A DNA stretch of 64,000 nt from Mesorhizobium sp. B2-1-8. GTDB lineage: Bacteria; Pseudomonadota; Alphaproteobacteria; Rhizobiales; Rhizobiaceae. This document shows positions 33,729 to 45,097 of the stretch, in pieces (position 1 is the stretch's first letter; each line of letters begins with the position of its first letter). A program made the position numbers and the translations under genes. The stretch covers positions 4,255,501-4,319,500 of the forward strand of contig NZ_CP083952.1 in assembly GCF_006442545.2 (NCBI RefSeq). The letters run 5' to 3'. The notes beneath the pieces are model-generated. The model was not told the DNA's origin and searched no databases. It saw nothing but the letters and a program-made list of their open reading frames with translations.

Positions 33729-34700
33729 TCAGGCCGTCGCCGCCAATTTGCCGCCGTCGGCAATCTGTTGCCTGAACCATTCGAAAGTACGCCGGATCCC
33801 CTCCTGGTAACCGGTCGTGGCTTCCCAGCCGGGAAGAACCTGCCTTGCCAGTGTCAGGTCCGGGCACCGGTTCGTGGGATCCTGCGGGACAGGCGCATGG
33901 TGTTCGATACGACTGCCGGGAACAAGCGAGCAGACGAATTTCGCGGTGTCGAGAACCGAGATTTCGCGGTTGTTGCCGATGTTCAGGGGACCACGGTGCG
34001 AGATGCTGTCGCGCCAGAAGAAGCGCTCCAACCCATCGACGATATCGTCGACATAACCCCAGCTGCGTGACTGGGAGCCGTCGCCGTAAACCGTCAGGAT
34101 TCCGGTCGTCAGGGCCTGGCTGACAAAATTCGAAACGGCGCGGCCATCATCGATGCGCGTTCGCGGCCCATAGGTGTTGAACAGCCTGACGACGCGGACA
34201 TCGAGCCCGCTGACGCGCTGCTGTTCGAACAGCAGCGCTTCGGTGCAGCGCTTGCCCTCGTCGTAGGAGGCCCGTGGCCCGGTGCAGTCGACGGATCCCC
34301 GGTAGCTCTCCGGCTGCGGCGAAACCAGGGGATCGCCATAGACTTCCGAGGTCGAGGCAAAACAGAAGCGGCCGCCGGGCCGCAGCAGCGACAGGAGATT
34401 GAGCGCGCCGCCTATATTGGCTTTGATCGTGCGGACCGGTTCGCGCATATACCATACGGGCGAAGCCGGTGACGCCAGATGGATGATCTCATCGAAATGC
34501 CCACTCGCCTCGAAGCTTTCGGCATCGCCAATCCGCAGGCTGAAGCGTGGATCCGAGACATGGGCTATGTTGTCGCGCAATCCGGTCCACAAATTGTCGA
34601 CGACGACAAGCGTTTCCAGATCGTCGCGCCGCAGCAGGCGATCGACAAGATGCGATCCGATGAAGCCGCAGCCCCCGGAAACCAATACGCTACGCAGCAT
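33729..34700 (-). CDS. NAD-dependent epimerase/dehydratase, UDP-glucuronate decarboxylase-like
   Basis: A 323-residue extended short-chain dehydrogenase. The N-terminus has the Rossmann glycine motif SGGCGFIGSHLVDRLL; catalytic residues are Ser/Thr in FASTSEVYGDP and Tyr-Lys in SYDEGKRCTEAL. HLASPASPVWYMREP and RVVRLFNTYGPR are typical of UDP-xylose synthases (UXS), which turn UDP-glucuronate into UDP-xylose. A dTDP-glucose dehydratase or generic epimerase cannot be ruled out. It is convergent with glf and belongs to the same surface-polysaccharide locus. Confidence 0.85.
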   Translation of the reverse strand: MLRSVLVSGGCGFIGSHLVDRLLRRDDLETLVVVDNLWTGLRDNIAHVSDPRFSLRIGDAESFEASGHFDEIIHLASPASPVWYMREPVRTIKANIGGALNLLSLLRPGGRFCFASTSEVYGDPLVSPQPESYRGSVDCTGPRASYDEGKRCTEALLFEQQRVSGLDVRVVRLFNTYGPRTRIDDGRAVSNFVSQALTTGILTVYGDGSQSRSWGYVDDIVDGLERFFWRDSISHRGPLNIGNNREISVLDTAKFVCSLVPGSRIEHHAPVPQDPTNRCPDLTLARQVLPGWEATTGYQEGIRRTFEWFRQQIADGGKLAATA

Positions 34701-34929
34701 GCCCTACCACCCAGATTCGGCCGGTCAACCCGGCGCGCGGCTCGATTCCCAGAAACGAGAGAAACGGAATCCAATGTCAGATCCAAAGCGCTTCTATCAG
34801 TGCTTTTGTATATGCCGCAATTGCAACGATCAAACTTGTCTTGCGCCAGCCGGTGATCGGTCACCTCTGGGTCACGGCTGGTGCCTGCCGAGTTCGGCGA
34901 TATTGGTCCGGTCAGCGTGTCTGGGCGGC

Positions 34930-35133
34930 CTACAGTGCCCTTTGCGGGCAAGGCATTCCGGCGGCATCACCGCAGCGTGACGCCGTCGGGACCGGCCTGG
35001 CGCTCATTTGTTCCGACTGGCGCACCAGTTCGGCGAAGACAAGCGCGAAACTTCCCAACATGACAAAGACGATGATCAGGCGTGCTACCGGCAATATGTC
35101 GGCCTCGTCCGGTTGGCGCATGTCCGCCGGCAT
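34930..35133 (-). CDS. Possible small membrane protein
   Basis: A 67-residue frame starting MPADMRQPDEADILPVARLI with one clear helix (LIIVFVMLGSFALVFAELV) and a polar C-terminus. The ribosome site is weak, and longer upstream starts exist in frame. Translation is uncertain. Confidence 0.4.
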   Translation of the reverse strand: MPADMRQPDEADILPVARLIIVFVMLGSFALVFAELVRQSEQMSARPVPTASRCGDAAGMPCPQRAL

Positions 35134-35455
35134 CAGGATCCGCGGGATCGTGCACACAAATCTAACGTGCGCAGCGTCCTTTGCGTCCCGAAGGATAAGC
35201 CGGTGCTGCGGGCGCCCCACGCCACCCCATGCCGGCTAACATGATCGATCCAGCTTTACGAGACCTTAAGCGTGGCCTTAACCATCACATTCGATCGCGC
35301 CACGACATCAACCGCGACCGGCCCATGTGGCGGCACTGCCGCACGTCACTTCGTGAACTGGCGGAGGCTCTCTTTGCAGACCCGCCCGCCCCATGCTACC
35401 CCGGCGCTGGCGCGGCCAGAACCTGCCGGCGCCAATCGGTCGCGATCGGGAAGCC
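35134..35455. other. 322-bp stretch without a gene, upstream of nadK
   Basis: Several short overlapping frames exist, none with a good start and composition. It probably contains the nadK promoter. Confidence 0.4.
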
Positions 35456-36229
35456 ATGAGCACAGCCGCCAACAGCATCGCCTTCGTCTCGTCCGAGACA
35501 ACAGACGCCAAGGCGGCTGTTGAAAGCCTGTCGGCGCGCTATGGCCAACGTTCGGTCGCCGAGGCGACCGTCGTGGTGGCGCTGGGAGGCGACGGCTTCC
35601 TGCTGCAGACCTTGCGCGACACGATGGGCACCGGAAAGAAAGTCTACGGCATGAACCGTGGCACCATCGGCTTCCTGATGAATGAGTACCGGTCCGGAGG
35701 GCTCACCGAGCGCATCGCGGCCGCGGTCGCCGAGACGATCCGCCCGCTGGAGATGCTGGCAACCACCTCGGATGGCGAACACGTCACGGCGCTGGCGATC
35801 AACGAAGTTGCGCTTTGGCGCCAATCCTATCAGACGGCCAAGATCCGCATCAGCGTCGATGATCAGATACGGATCGAGGAACTGAACTGCGACGGCGTCA
35901 TGATCGCGACGCCTGCCGGATCGACCGCGTACAATCTTTCCGCGCACGGCCCTATCCTGCCGCTCGATGCGCCCCTTCTGGCTCTCACGCCGGTCAGCCC
36001 GTTTCGTCCGCGACGCTGGCGCGGCGCATTGCTCTCCAACAAGGCGACCGTGCGCTTCGACATTCTGGAGCCGGAAAAGCGGCCGGTGAACGCCGCCGCC
36101 GACCACACGGAGGTCAAGGCGGTGACATCGGTCACGGTGCGGGAATCGCCGACCGCCACCGCGACTTTGCTGTTCGATCCCAACCACTCCTGGAACGAAC
36201 GCATCCTGGCCGAACAGTTCCGTTACTGA
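35456..36229 (+). CDS. nadK: NAD kinase
   Basis: A 257-residue kinase making NADP+ from NAD+ and ATP or polyphosphate. The family signatures are complete: [15 protein letters not shown] (GGDG), [13 protein letters not shown], the NE motif in [11 protein letters not shown], and [20 protein letters not shown] with the following AHGPILPL. The start at 35456 ([10 protein letters not shown]) has GGGAAG upstream. Length matches alphaproteobacterial NadK. Confidence 0.95.
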   Translation: MSTAANSIAFVSSETTDAKAAVESLSARYGQRSVAEATVVVALGGDGFLLQTLRDTMGTGKKVYGMNRGTIGFLMNEYRSGGLTERIAAAVAETIRPLEMLATTSDGEHVTALAINEVALWRQSYQTAKIRISVDDQIRIEELNCDGVMIATPAGSTAYNLSAHGPILPLDAPLLALTPVSPFRPRRWRGALLSNKATVRFDILEPEKRPVNAAADHTEVKAVTSVTVRESPTATATLLFDPNHSWNERILAEQFRY

Positions 36230-36311
36230 GCCGGCACGGAGACAAGCGGTCGGATTAAGCATCGCGATTAAGGTTACAACTTCACAATCGCACCAATCCT
36301 GCCCGTTTCTG

Positions 36312-36340
36312 TTGACAAATCGCGGGCTTGCGCCTAATCG
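36312..36340 (+). promoter_or_regulatory. Sigma-70-type promoter of the DEAD-box gene
   Basis: A consensus -35 TTGACA (36312-36317) is followed after 17 bp by TAATCG (36335-36340) as a -10; transcription would start near 36347, just upstream of the gene. Confidence 0.55.
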
Positions 36341-36361
36341 CAATACCAATCTTGCAGGCGC

Positions 36362-37999
<1,638 letters not shown>

Positions 38000-38008
38000 T
38001 TCCAGCCA

Positions 38009-38039
38009 GCAAGCCGGCTACCCGGCTTGCCTCCTTTTT
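38009..38039 (+). terminator. Terminator of the DEAD-box gene
   Basis: A perfect 9-bp stem (GCAAGCCGG with CCGGCTTGC) and a 4-nt loop, followed by CTCCTTTTT, begin 10 bp after the helicase stop. Confidence 0.85.
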
Positions 38040-38055
38040 CGCCCTGTAGCCAAGA

Positions 38056-38092
38056 GCAATTCAAGGAAAAGCGCATAGCGTCCCGGAATTGC
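38056..38092. repeat. Short palindromic intergenic repeat, copy 1
   Basis: GCAATTC...GGAATTGC palindrome with an internal GGAAAAGCGC-TAGCG core. A second, related copy is at 61337-61379, sharing outer arms and the AAAGCGC-TA-CG core. Confidence 0.55.
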
Positions 38093-38150
38093 CTGGGAAC
38101 GAAACATTGGGGCAGTTCAGCAATTCCATTGGACGCTGGTCCGCTCCAGG

Positions 38151-38756
38151 TCACATCGGCCCGGGCATCATCTTGGTCGGTTTCTCCAGCATCGGAAACT
38201 CGGCCTTGTCGCATTTCACCTTCGGGTTCGTCGGGCTGAACATGCCGTTCGGATTGTCCTCGAGCCAGGCGTGAAGATCGTAGTGGACGAACTCCCTGGG
38301 AATTAACGGATAGTGCCCCTCCATCGGGCCCATGAAGGTTTGACCAAACAGCTTGGGTGGTTCCTTGATGTCGGGGGTCAGCGGCACCAGCCACTCCACG
38401 CCGACCAATTTCAGGCCTTTCTTGGTCGGCTCGTAGATCAATACATTGGGATGCATCGGATCTAGTTTCTGGCCGACACTTGGGACGTTGACGAAATGGA
38501 TGCCCATGGCGCCCTTCGGATAAACCATGGAGCCGGGTATCTTTTCTCCGCTGTAGTAGACGCAGCCGACCGTCGACAGATAGAGATCGCGGACGGCGGC
38601 GGTGTAATCCTGATATTTGGCGAGCGATTTCTTCAACGCGTCGATGTCGGCCTTGTTGGCGTCCTCGGCATGAGCCGTGGCGAGGCCTAACCATGCGCCT
38701 ACAACGCTTGTCAAAGCGAGGACGCCGCAGCGCCCAAGACTGGCTGTTCTTGTCAT
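38151..38756 (-). CDS. Conserved exported hypothetical protein
   Basis: A 201-residue secreted protein. MTRTASLGRCGVLALTSVVG leads into a signal ending AHAEDANK. The mature protein has a short helical DIDALKKSLAKYQDYTAAVR, then VGCVYYSGEKIPGSMVYPKG and GVEWLVPLTPDIKEPP, HYDLHAWLEDNPNGMFSPTN and a second cysteine in KVKCDKAEF. GGGAGGAATGC supports the start at 38756. No family known to me, though similar proteins occur in rhizobia. Confidence 0.72.
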   Translation of the reverse strand: MTRTASLGRCGVLALTSVVGAWLGLATAHAEDANKADIDALKKSLAKYQDYTAAVRDLYLSTVGCVYYSGEKIPGSMVYPKGAMGIHFVNVPSVGQKLDPMHPNVLIYEPTKKGLKLVGVEWLVPLTPDIKEPPKLFGQTFMGPMEGHYPLIPREFVHYDLHAWLEDNPNGMFSPTNPKVKCDKAEFPMLEKPTKMMPGPM

Positions 38757-38960
38757 GCATTCCTCCCAGATTTCATGATCTGGCCGTGCAAGACCGAGGC
38801 GGCAACGATGTTGATTGCGCGGCCGATTAAACCGCCCCATCCTCTCTGGAACAGCGTCGATGCTAATCCTTTCCACGGCCGCGGAAAAGAATTTATTAGA
38901 TATTGCTAATTTTCTTTGACTGCTGTCACGAAACCGAGCGCCAATACACGGCTGGATGAA

Positions 38961-38984
38961 AAACGGCCCCATTTGGGGCCGTTT
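38961..38984 (-). terminator. Terminator after the OmpA-family gene
   Basis: AAACGGCCCC and GGGGCCGTTT form a perfect 10-bp stem with a 4-nt loop; on the minus strand it ends in TTTTTC. It is 27 bp past the stop at 39012. Confidence 0.88.
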
Positions 38985-39011
38985 CTCGCATCGCTTGAGA
39001 CGCGATTCTGC

Positions 39012-39662
39012 TCAGGTGAGCGGCGAAAGCTGGATCTCGACGCGTCGGTTCTGGGCCCGGCCCTCGGCCGTGGCATTCGACGCGACGGGCCTTGTCTTGC
39101 CAAATCCTGTGACGGCGAAGCGGCGTTGATCGACGCCCTGGCCGGACAGATAGTTCGCGACCGCCAGCGCACGGCGCTGCGACAGATCGAAATTGTGCTG
39201 GTCGCCACCGGTCGAATCGGTATGGCCGAAAACGTCGACCGTGGTCTGCTTGAACTTCTTCAGCACCAGCGCCACCGAATTCAGCACCTGGTAGAAGCCG
39301 GGCTTCACCGCGTCCTGGTCGGTGTTGAAGGTGATGTCGGACGGCATGTTGAGGATGATCTGATCACCGCTGCGGGTGACGCTGACGCCGGTGCCCTGGA
39401 GCTGCCGGCGCAGTTCAGCCTCGTTCTGGTCCATGGTTGCACCGATGGCGCCCCCGGCCAGCGCGCCGATGCCGGCGCCGATCAGCGCGTTGCGACGATC
39501 ATTGCCGCCAGCAAGCAGACCAAGGCTGGCGCCTGCCAGGGCGCCAAGACCCGCGCCCGCGGCCGTGTTGGAAATCTTCTGGTCGCCCGTATACGGATCG
39601 GTGGTGGTGCACGCGGTCACGAGCAGAGCCGTCGCCATCGCGACGAGCACGGTCTTTTTCAT
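39012..39662 (-). CDS. OmpA-family lipoprotein (YiaD/glycine-zipper type)
   Basis: A 216-residue outer-membrane lipoprotein. MKKTVLVAMATALLVTACTT is the signal with lipobox VTAC. A glycine-zipper segment follows (AAGAGLGALAGASLGLLAGG, then ALIGAGIGALAGGAIGATM), and then the OmpA C-terminal peptidoglycan-binding domain with ITFNTDQDAV, VDVFGHTDSTGGDQHNFDLS and GRAQNRRVEI, including the diaminopimelate-binding Asp and Arg. It probably tethers the outer membrane to peptidoglycan. GAGAGGGACC lies before the start. Confidence 0.92.
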   Translation of the reverse strand: MKKTVLVAMATALLVTACTTTDPYTGDQKISNTAAGAGLGALAGASLGLLAGGNDRRNALIGAGIGALAGGAIGATMDQNEAELRRQLQGTGVSVTRSGDQIILNMPSDITFNTDQDAVKPGFYQVLNSVALVLKKFKQTTVDVFGHTDSTGGDQHNFDLSQRRALAVANYLSGQGVDQRRFAVTGFGKTRPVASNATAEGRAQNRRVEIQLSPLT

Positions 39663-39814
39663 AGGATGGTCCCTCTCCAAGTCACGCCTTACGACGGCGC
39701 CAAATCAGCCCTTACCGCGACTTGTACCATGAAATGCGGCGAAAAACGGAACGGGAAAAGTGGGCGTCGCGGCTTTTCCCGGGCTCTGTTGCGCAACGAA
39801 GCACCCTTGACGGG

Positions 39815-40183
39815 CTACCAGAGATTCTTGCCGTCAATGATCACCACTTCGACCTTGTCGAGATCGAAGTCATCGAACAGCCGCGAGTTGACGCTGATCT
39901 TCGGATTGTCGAAATCCGGCTCGCCGGTCGACCAGTCCGGTGTTTCGGTGAAGGTGCCGCAGCCGCAGCTTGCGCAAAAACCATGCTTTACGGTCTTCGA
40001 GCCCCATTGATAGAAGGAAACGTTCTTCAGCGGCGTGACGAGCTTGAACTGCGATGGGGTATAGTAGGCCCAAAGCGAGCCGCGTTTCGAACAGAACGAA
40101 CAGGTGCATTGTGTCACCGTCCGCGGCGCCTCCGACACCTCGAATATCGTCGCCTTGCAGTGGCAGCTTCCTTTGATGGCCAT
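39815..40183 (-). CDS. GFA-family (glutathione-dependent formaldehyde-activating enzyme-like) protein
   Basis: A 122-residue zinc protein starting MAIKGSCHCKATIFEV. Conserved cysteines CHC, TQCTCSFCSKRG and FCASCGCGTF fit the GFA/CENP-V fold with two zinc sites. The start at 40183 is best placed against GGAGAGGTG. The family name comes from Gfa of Paracoccus, but most members have no proven formaldehyde role. Confidence 0.88.
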   Translation of the reverse strand: MAIKGSCHCKATIFEVSEAPRTVTQCTCSFCSKRGSLWAYYTPSQFKLVTPLKNVSFYQWGSKTVKHGFCASCGCGTFTETPDWSTGEPDFDNPKISVNSRLFDDFDLDKVEVVIIDGKNLW

Positions 40184-40295
40184 GAACATCACCTCTCCAT
40201 TGTCCTGCGCCCAAGCGGCAAGGCAGCATAAAGAAGCGATCCTGACAACCATCCGTCAGCAGACGCGTGTACCGACGGGCGTTAGCCGCGCAGCA

Positions 40296-40673
40296 TCAAA
40301 AAGAACGCGGCGGCACGAACAGGCATATCGTCTTGCCGGCATCGAGACCGGCTTGATGAGCGCACCAGTGAAACTCGCCGTCAGGGCTGTCCTTGACGCG
40401 CTTGTCCGTCATCGGAACCACCTCGCCGGTGCCGGCGATCACGTAGCCCTCGGGTTTCTCCAGCACCTCGCCGGTATGCGCGGCACGACAGTCATAGTTG
40501 GCGCAGCAGGCGAACGGATAGCTCCAACCCTGCGGCTTTGCCGCCGTAGGCTTGGCGTCATGAGCAAAAGCAGCTGGCGCGAACATCGCGATCACGCCGA
40601 TAGCGAACAGGGAAAACATAAGTCGGCCGACCGGTTGAACGGCTCGGGCCGATCTGGGCGTGGCAGCAGACAT
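40296..40673 (-). CDS. Exported cysteine-rich hypothetical protein
   Basis: A 125-residue protein. RLMFSLFAIGVIAMFAPAAF is the hydrophobic core of a signal peptide ending FAHDAK. The mature part has FACCANYDCRAAHTGEV and FHWCAHQAG plus KTICLF, i.e. five cysteines suited to disulfides or metal. AAGGAACGTCCC precedes the start at 40673. Similar exported proteins are common in Mesorhizobium; no function known. Confidence 0.7.
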   Translation of the reverse strand: MSAATPRSARAVQPVGRLMFSLFAIGVIAMFAPAAFAHDAKPTAAKPQGWSYPFACCANYDCRAAHTGEVLEKPEGYVIAGTGEVVPMTDKRVKDSPDGEFHWCAHQAGLDAGKTICLFVPPRSF

Positions 40674-41184
40674 GGGACGTTCCTTTCGAGCGTCAAGCAT
40701 TTCGCCTGCCCGTTCCCGGAACGTGTCTTCCCAGTGGCCGGATCGTCAGTCGCAGATATGCCGCGTCCGGCCATAAATGCTTTTTTGTCTCCCAGCGTTT
40801 GGATGCTGGGCTGATTCCTTGGTCGGCGCAAGAAGCCGCAGCGCCCAGACCATGAGGCGCACGCGCATGACATACTGCTACCCCTGACGAGATTCAGACC
40901 AGGTTCGTTCCCGGAAGGCGGGGCATGCAAACAACGGGATTGGTCCGGAGTGGTTCCAGCCGGCAGATCGTCAGATGCGCGCGATCACATGCTCTTGATT
41001 GCCGGTGACATGGTCGCAGATCGTCAGCAATGGAGCACCAGTCGCCCCGCGGCCCACGAAGATGTGGGGCGGTCGGACGAGCGACAAACATGCGACGCTC
41101 CCGTTTTGGGGACAGGAAAAGACCCCGTCCTGCACGAGAGCAACATGCCGAATCAGAAGCCTTGCGATGACGCGCACATGCAGC
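40674..41184. other. 511-bp region without a convincing gene
   Basis: Only short frames are present. One at 40971-41177 (minus) reads MRVIARLLIRHVALVQDG at its start, which recalls Nudix N-termini, but no Nudix box follows. No terminator with a T run was seen for prfB. Confidence 0.4.
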
Positions 41185-42316
41185 CTAATCCAGGTCGGCT
41201 ACCACTTCGCCCGCGCCGCCCTCGATGCGTTGTGACAGCGAGGCCTCCATGAAATCGTCGAGGTCGCCGTCGAGCACGCTCGACGGGCTGGTGCTCTCGA
41301 CGCCGGTGCGCAGATCCTTCACCAACTGATAGGGCTGCAGCACGTAGGAGCGGATCTGGTGACCCCAGCCGATATCGCTTTTCGACGCCTCGGTGGCGTT
41401 GGCGACCGCTTCGCGCTTCTTCAGCTCTTCCTCGTAGAGTCGCGAGCGCAGCATTTCCCAGGCCTTGGCCTTGTTCTTGTGCTGCGAGCGTTCGGCCTGG
41501 CAGGCGACCGCGATACCGGTGGCGATATGGGTGATGCGCACGGCCGAATCGGTGGTGTTGACGTGCTGGCCTCCCGAGCCGGACGAACGATAGGTGTCGA
41601 TGCGCACGTCCGATTCGGAGACGTCGATCTCTATCCTGTCGTCGACGACAGGATAGACCCAGACACTGGAGAACGACGTATGGCGGCGCGCATTGCTGTC
41701 ATAGGGTGAGATGCGCACCAGGCGATGGACACCGGATTCGGTCTTCATCCAGCCATAGGCATTGTGGCCCTTGATCAGCAAGGTTGCGGACTTAATGCCG
41801 GCCTCTTCGCCGTCATGCACTTCCAGCACCTCGACCTTGAAGCGGCGGCGCTCGGCCCAGCGCGTGTACATGCGCAACAACATCGAGGCCCAGTCCTGGC
41901 TTTCGGTTCCGCCGGCGCCGGCGTGGATTTCGAGGTAGGTGTCGTTGGCGTCGGCCTCGCCCGAGAGCAACGTCTCGACCTGGCGGGCCTTGGCCTCGCC
42001 CTGCATCGAGCGGATCGCGGCTTCGGCTTCGGCGATGACGCCTTCGTCGCCCTCTTCCTCGCCCAGCTCGATCAGGCCGATATTGTCTTCCAGCGCCTGG
42101 GTCAGCCCCTTGACCGCCGCGATGCCTTCCTCGAGGCCCTGGCGTTCGCGCATCAGCTTCTGCGCTTCCAGCGGTTCGTTCCAGAGGCTGGCGTCCTCGG
42201 CTCGCACGTTCAGGTATTCAAGCCGCTTTATGGCCTGATCCCAGTCAAAGATGCCTCCTCAGCAGGGTTATCGCCTGCCTGATCTCGTCGACAATATTCT
42301 GCGTTTCCGCGCGCAT
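41185..42316 (-). CDS. prfB: Peptide chain release factor 2, programmed +1 frameshift
   Basis: Release factor recognising UGA/UAA. The first 23 codons ([20 protein letters not shown]...) end at an in-frame UGA (42245-42247) and translation must shift +1 at CUU-UGA-C to continue [20 protein letters not shown]. The rest is a complete RF2 (376 aa in all), with the codon-reading tripeptide SPY in [11 protein letters not shown] (SPF in E. coli) and the GGQ catalytic loop [12 protein letters not shown]. The coordinates include the shift base, so the length is 3n+1. It follows mrcA on the same strand. Confidence 0.95.
42245..42259 (-). promoter_or_regulatory. prfB programmed frameshift site with internal Shine-Dalgarno
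   Basis: On the minus strand: AGGAGG (42254-42259), CAT, the slippery CTT (42248-42250), then the UGA stop (42245-42247) followed by C. Spacing is identical to the E. coli site. Low RF2 makes the ribosome pause and shift, giving autoregulation. Confidence 0.95.
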
Positions 42317-42439
42317 GGCCTGGTATTTTGTCCTGTTGCTGAAATGACGCTTCGGTCGGCGCGATACATAGGGACGGTGCCGCCAAGTGTAAAGCGAAAT
42401 GGACCAGTTCGAGGCTGGCCCATTTGGACGTGTGAACCG

Positions 42440-44884
42440 TCAGTAAAGGCCGCCGCCGCCGTCCTGGATGGCCTGGTTGGCCTGCGGCGACAACGCGCCG
42501 CCGGAGGCATTGGAGCCGTCGGCGCCCATGCCGATTACCCAGTAGCTGTCGGCGGGGCCGGTGCCCGGCTTGAAGGCCTCGATGATGGTGCCTGGATCGC
42601 CCGAGGTGGCGCGCATGCCGGTCTTGCGGTTGATGGCGATCAGGTTCATGCCGTCGGGCACCTTGAAGTCGACATTGGGCGTGCCGTCCAGCGCCACGCG
42701 CATGAAATCCTTGAAGATCGGGGCGGCAAGACCGCCGCCGGTGGCGCCATGACCAAGGCCGCGCGGCGTGTCGTAACCCATGTAGAGACCAACCACGAGG
42801 TTCGGCGTGTAGCCGATGAACCAGGCGTCCTTCTCGTCGTTGGTGGTGCCGGTCTTGCCGGCGATATGGCGGCCAAGCTCGCCGACGGTTGCACCGGTGC
42901 CGCGCTGGACGACGCCTTCCATCATCGAGGTGATCTGGTAGGCGGTCATCGGATCGAGCACCTGCTCGGAATTGTCGACAAGTTCCGGCTCCGGCTGATT
43001 CTTCCACTCAGTCGCGTTGCAACCTTCGCAGCCACGCTCGTCCTGCTTGAACACCGTCTTGCCGTAGCGGTCCTGGATGCGATCGATCAGCGACGGCTTG
43101 ATCGACTTGCCGCCATTGGCCATGATCGAATAGGCCGAAACCATGCGCATGACGGTCGTCTCACCCGAACCCAGCGCCATCGGCAGATATGGCGCCAGGT
43201 GATCATAGACGCCGAAGCGCTCGGCATATTCGACGACCAGCTTCATGCCCATGTCATTGGCAAGCCGCACCGTCATCAGGTTGCGCGACTTCTCGATGCC
43301 GGAACGCAGTGTCGCCGGGCCGGCGACCGTGCCGTCATAGTTCTTCGGCGTCCAGGTGGTGTTGCCGCTCTGGATGGTAATCGGTCCGTCCATGATCACC
43401 GAGGCCGGGGTATAGCCATTGTCGAGCGCGGCCGAATAGACGATCGGCTTGAACGAGGAGCCCGGCTGGCGCATTGCCTGCGTGGCGCGGTTGAATTCCG
43501 ACTGCGAATAAGAAAAACCGCCGACCATGGCCAGCACGCGGCCGGTGTGCGGATCCATCGCGATCAGGCCGCCTTCCACCTCGGGAACCTGGCGCAGGCT
43601 GTAGGCATTGTCGGAACCGTCGTTCTTCTGGACGAAGATGACGTCGCCCGGCTTCAGCACGTCGGCCGGCGACTTGGCCTTGACTGTCTTGCCGTCGACC
43701 ACATGGCGCATGGCAAAGCCCATGTCTTCCTTGCTGACGGTGCCTTCGACGCGTTCCTTCACGATATCGCCCGACGCCTGGCGTGCGGGCTGCAGGCCGA
43801 TCGACAGCCCGGACGCCGAACTGTCGAGCACGACGGCCAGCGACCACTCGGGAACGTCTTCCAGTCCCTTGACGGCGCCCAACGGCACACCCCAGTCGCC
43901 AGAGACGTCGATCGTCTTCACCGGTCCGCGATAGCCGCGCAAAGTATCGTATTTCATCAATCCATTCTGCATCGCCTTGCGGGCAATGAGCTGGACCTTC
44001 GGGTCAAGGGTGGTGCGAATCGACAGCCCGCCCTCGTAGAGGGCGTTCTCGCCGTAGCGGGCGATGATCTGCCGACGAACCTCTTCCGTGAAGTACTCGC
44101 CGGCGAAAAGGTAGGAGCCGGTGCGGCGCGGAGCAACGCCAAGCGGCTCGGCCTTCGCCTTCGCGCCCTCTTCGGGCGTCACATAACCGTTTTCGACCAT
44201 CTGGCCGATCACCCAGTTTCGCCGTTCGATAGCCCGGTCGGCGTGCTTGAAGGGATTGTAGTTGGCCGGACCTTTCGGGAGCGATGCCAGATAAGCGGCC
44301 TCGGCCACGGTCAGCTCGTTCACCGATTTATCGAAGTAGGTCAGCGCGGCGCCGGCGACACCATAGGCATTGAAGCCGAAGAAAATCTCATTGAGATAGA
44401 GCTCGAGGATACGATCCTTCGAATAGGCCTGTTCGATGCGGAATGAAAGGATGGCTTCCTTGACCTTGCGTTCCAGGGAGCGCTCGTTGGTCAGCAGGAA
44501 GTTCTTGGCAACCTGTTGGGTGATCGTCGAGCCGCCCTGCATGGGGCCACCCGAAACATAAGTCATCACCGCTCTGCCCAACCCCGTTATGTCGACACCA
44601 GGGTGGCTGTAGAAATTCTTGTCCTCCGCGGACAGAAAGGCGGCCTTGACGCGATCCGGGATGGCCTGGATTGGCAAATACAGGCGCCGTTCTCGTGCAT
44701 ACTCCGCCATCAGCGAGCCATCCGAGGCATGAATACGGGTGGTCACCGGCGGCTCGTACTTGGCCAACACTTCGTAGTCGGGCAGATCCTTTGCTATATG
44801 GCCGATGTAGAGGGCAACGCCCGCCGCGGCCAGAAGGGCCAGCGTCGTTCCGATGCCGAAAAAATAGCCAATGAGACGAATCAT
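42440..44884 (-). CDS. mrcA: Penicillin-binding protein 1A
   Basis: Bifunctional peptidoglycan synthase (814 aa), one N-terminal transmembrane helix (LIGYFFGIGTTLALLAAAGV) with the bulk in the periplasm. The glycosyltransferase domain (about 50-230) shows EDKNFYSHPGVD and GGSTITQQVAKN. The transpeptidase domain has the SxxK serine in PGSSFKPIVYS, the SxN-type region and KTG in IAGKTGTTND. Length and motifs are as in rhizobial PBP1a. GGAGCGGGT precedes ATG 44884. It lies between amiC and prfB, a conserved alphaproteobacterial order. Confidence 0.96.
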   Translation of the reverse strand: MIRLIGYFFGIGTTLALLAAAGVALYIGHIAKDLPDYEVLAKYEPPVTTRIHASDGSLMAEYARERRLYLPIQAIPDRVKAAFLSAEDKNFYSHPGVDITGLGRAVMTYVSGGPMQGGSTITQQVAKNFLLTNERSLERKVKEAILSFRIEQAYSKDRILELYLNEIFFGFNAYGVAGAALTYFDKSVNELTVAEAAYLASLPKGPANYNPFKHADRAIERRNWVIGQMVENGYVTPEEGAKAKAEPLGVAPRRTGSYLFAGEYFTEEVRRQIIARYGENALYEGGLSIRTTLDPKVQLIARKAMQNGLMKYDTLRGYRGPVKTIDVSGDWGVPLGAVKGLEDVPEWSLAVVLDSSASGLSIGLQPARQASGDIVKERVEGTVSKEDMGFAMRHVVDGKTVKAKSPADVLKPGDVIFVQKNDGSDNAYSLRQVPEVEGGLIAMDPHTGRVLAMVGGFSYSQSEFNRATQAMRQPGSSFKPIVYSAALDNGYTPASVIMDGPITIQSGNTTWTPKNYDGTVAGPATLRSGIEKSRNLMTVRLANDMGMKLVVEYAERFGVYDHLAPYLPMALGSGETTVMRMVSAYSIMANGGKSIKPSLIDRIQDRYGKTVFKQDERGCEGCNATEWKNQPEPELVDNSEQVLDPMTAYQITSMMEGVVQRGTGATVGELGRHIAGKTGTTNDEKDAWFIGYTPNLVVGLYMGYDTPRGLGHGATGGGLAAPIFKDFMRVALDGTPNVDFKVPDGMNLIAINRKTGMRATSGDPGTIIEAFKPGTGPADSYWVIGMGADGSNASGGALSPQANQAIQDGGGGLY

Positions 44885-45097
44885 ACCCGCTCCAGTCCTT
44901 GGTTCGGGAATTTCCTAAACGAAGCCGCCTTCCACGCAAGCTTTCGAGCCGGTCCCAATCCGCAATCGAAAACCCATGTCGCCACCATGTGGACAAAATA
45001 CGGCAGGGCCGCGTTTCACGGCCACAAGCCGGAAATAAAAGTGCCGGGTGTTGTCATCCCGCAACGCCGCCTCTGGTTGCAGGCGCCGCGACAGAGG

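Noticed and set aside
40971..41177. Short minus frame with a Nudix-like beginning
   Set aside because: The sequence RVIARLLIRHVALVQDG is suggestive but no Nudix box follows in any frame; kept only as a note on the gap.
42251..44446. A 731-codon plus-strand frame opposite mrcA
   Set aside because: Shadow of mrcA; also opposite the prfB frameshift site. No family features.
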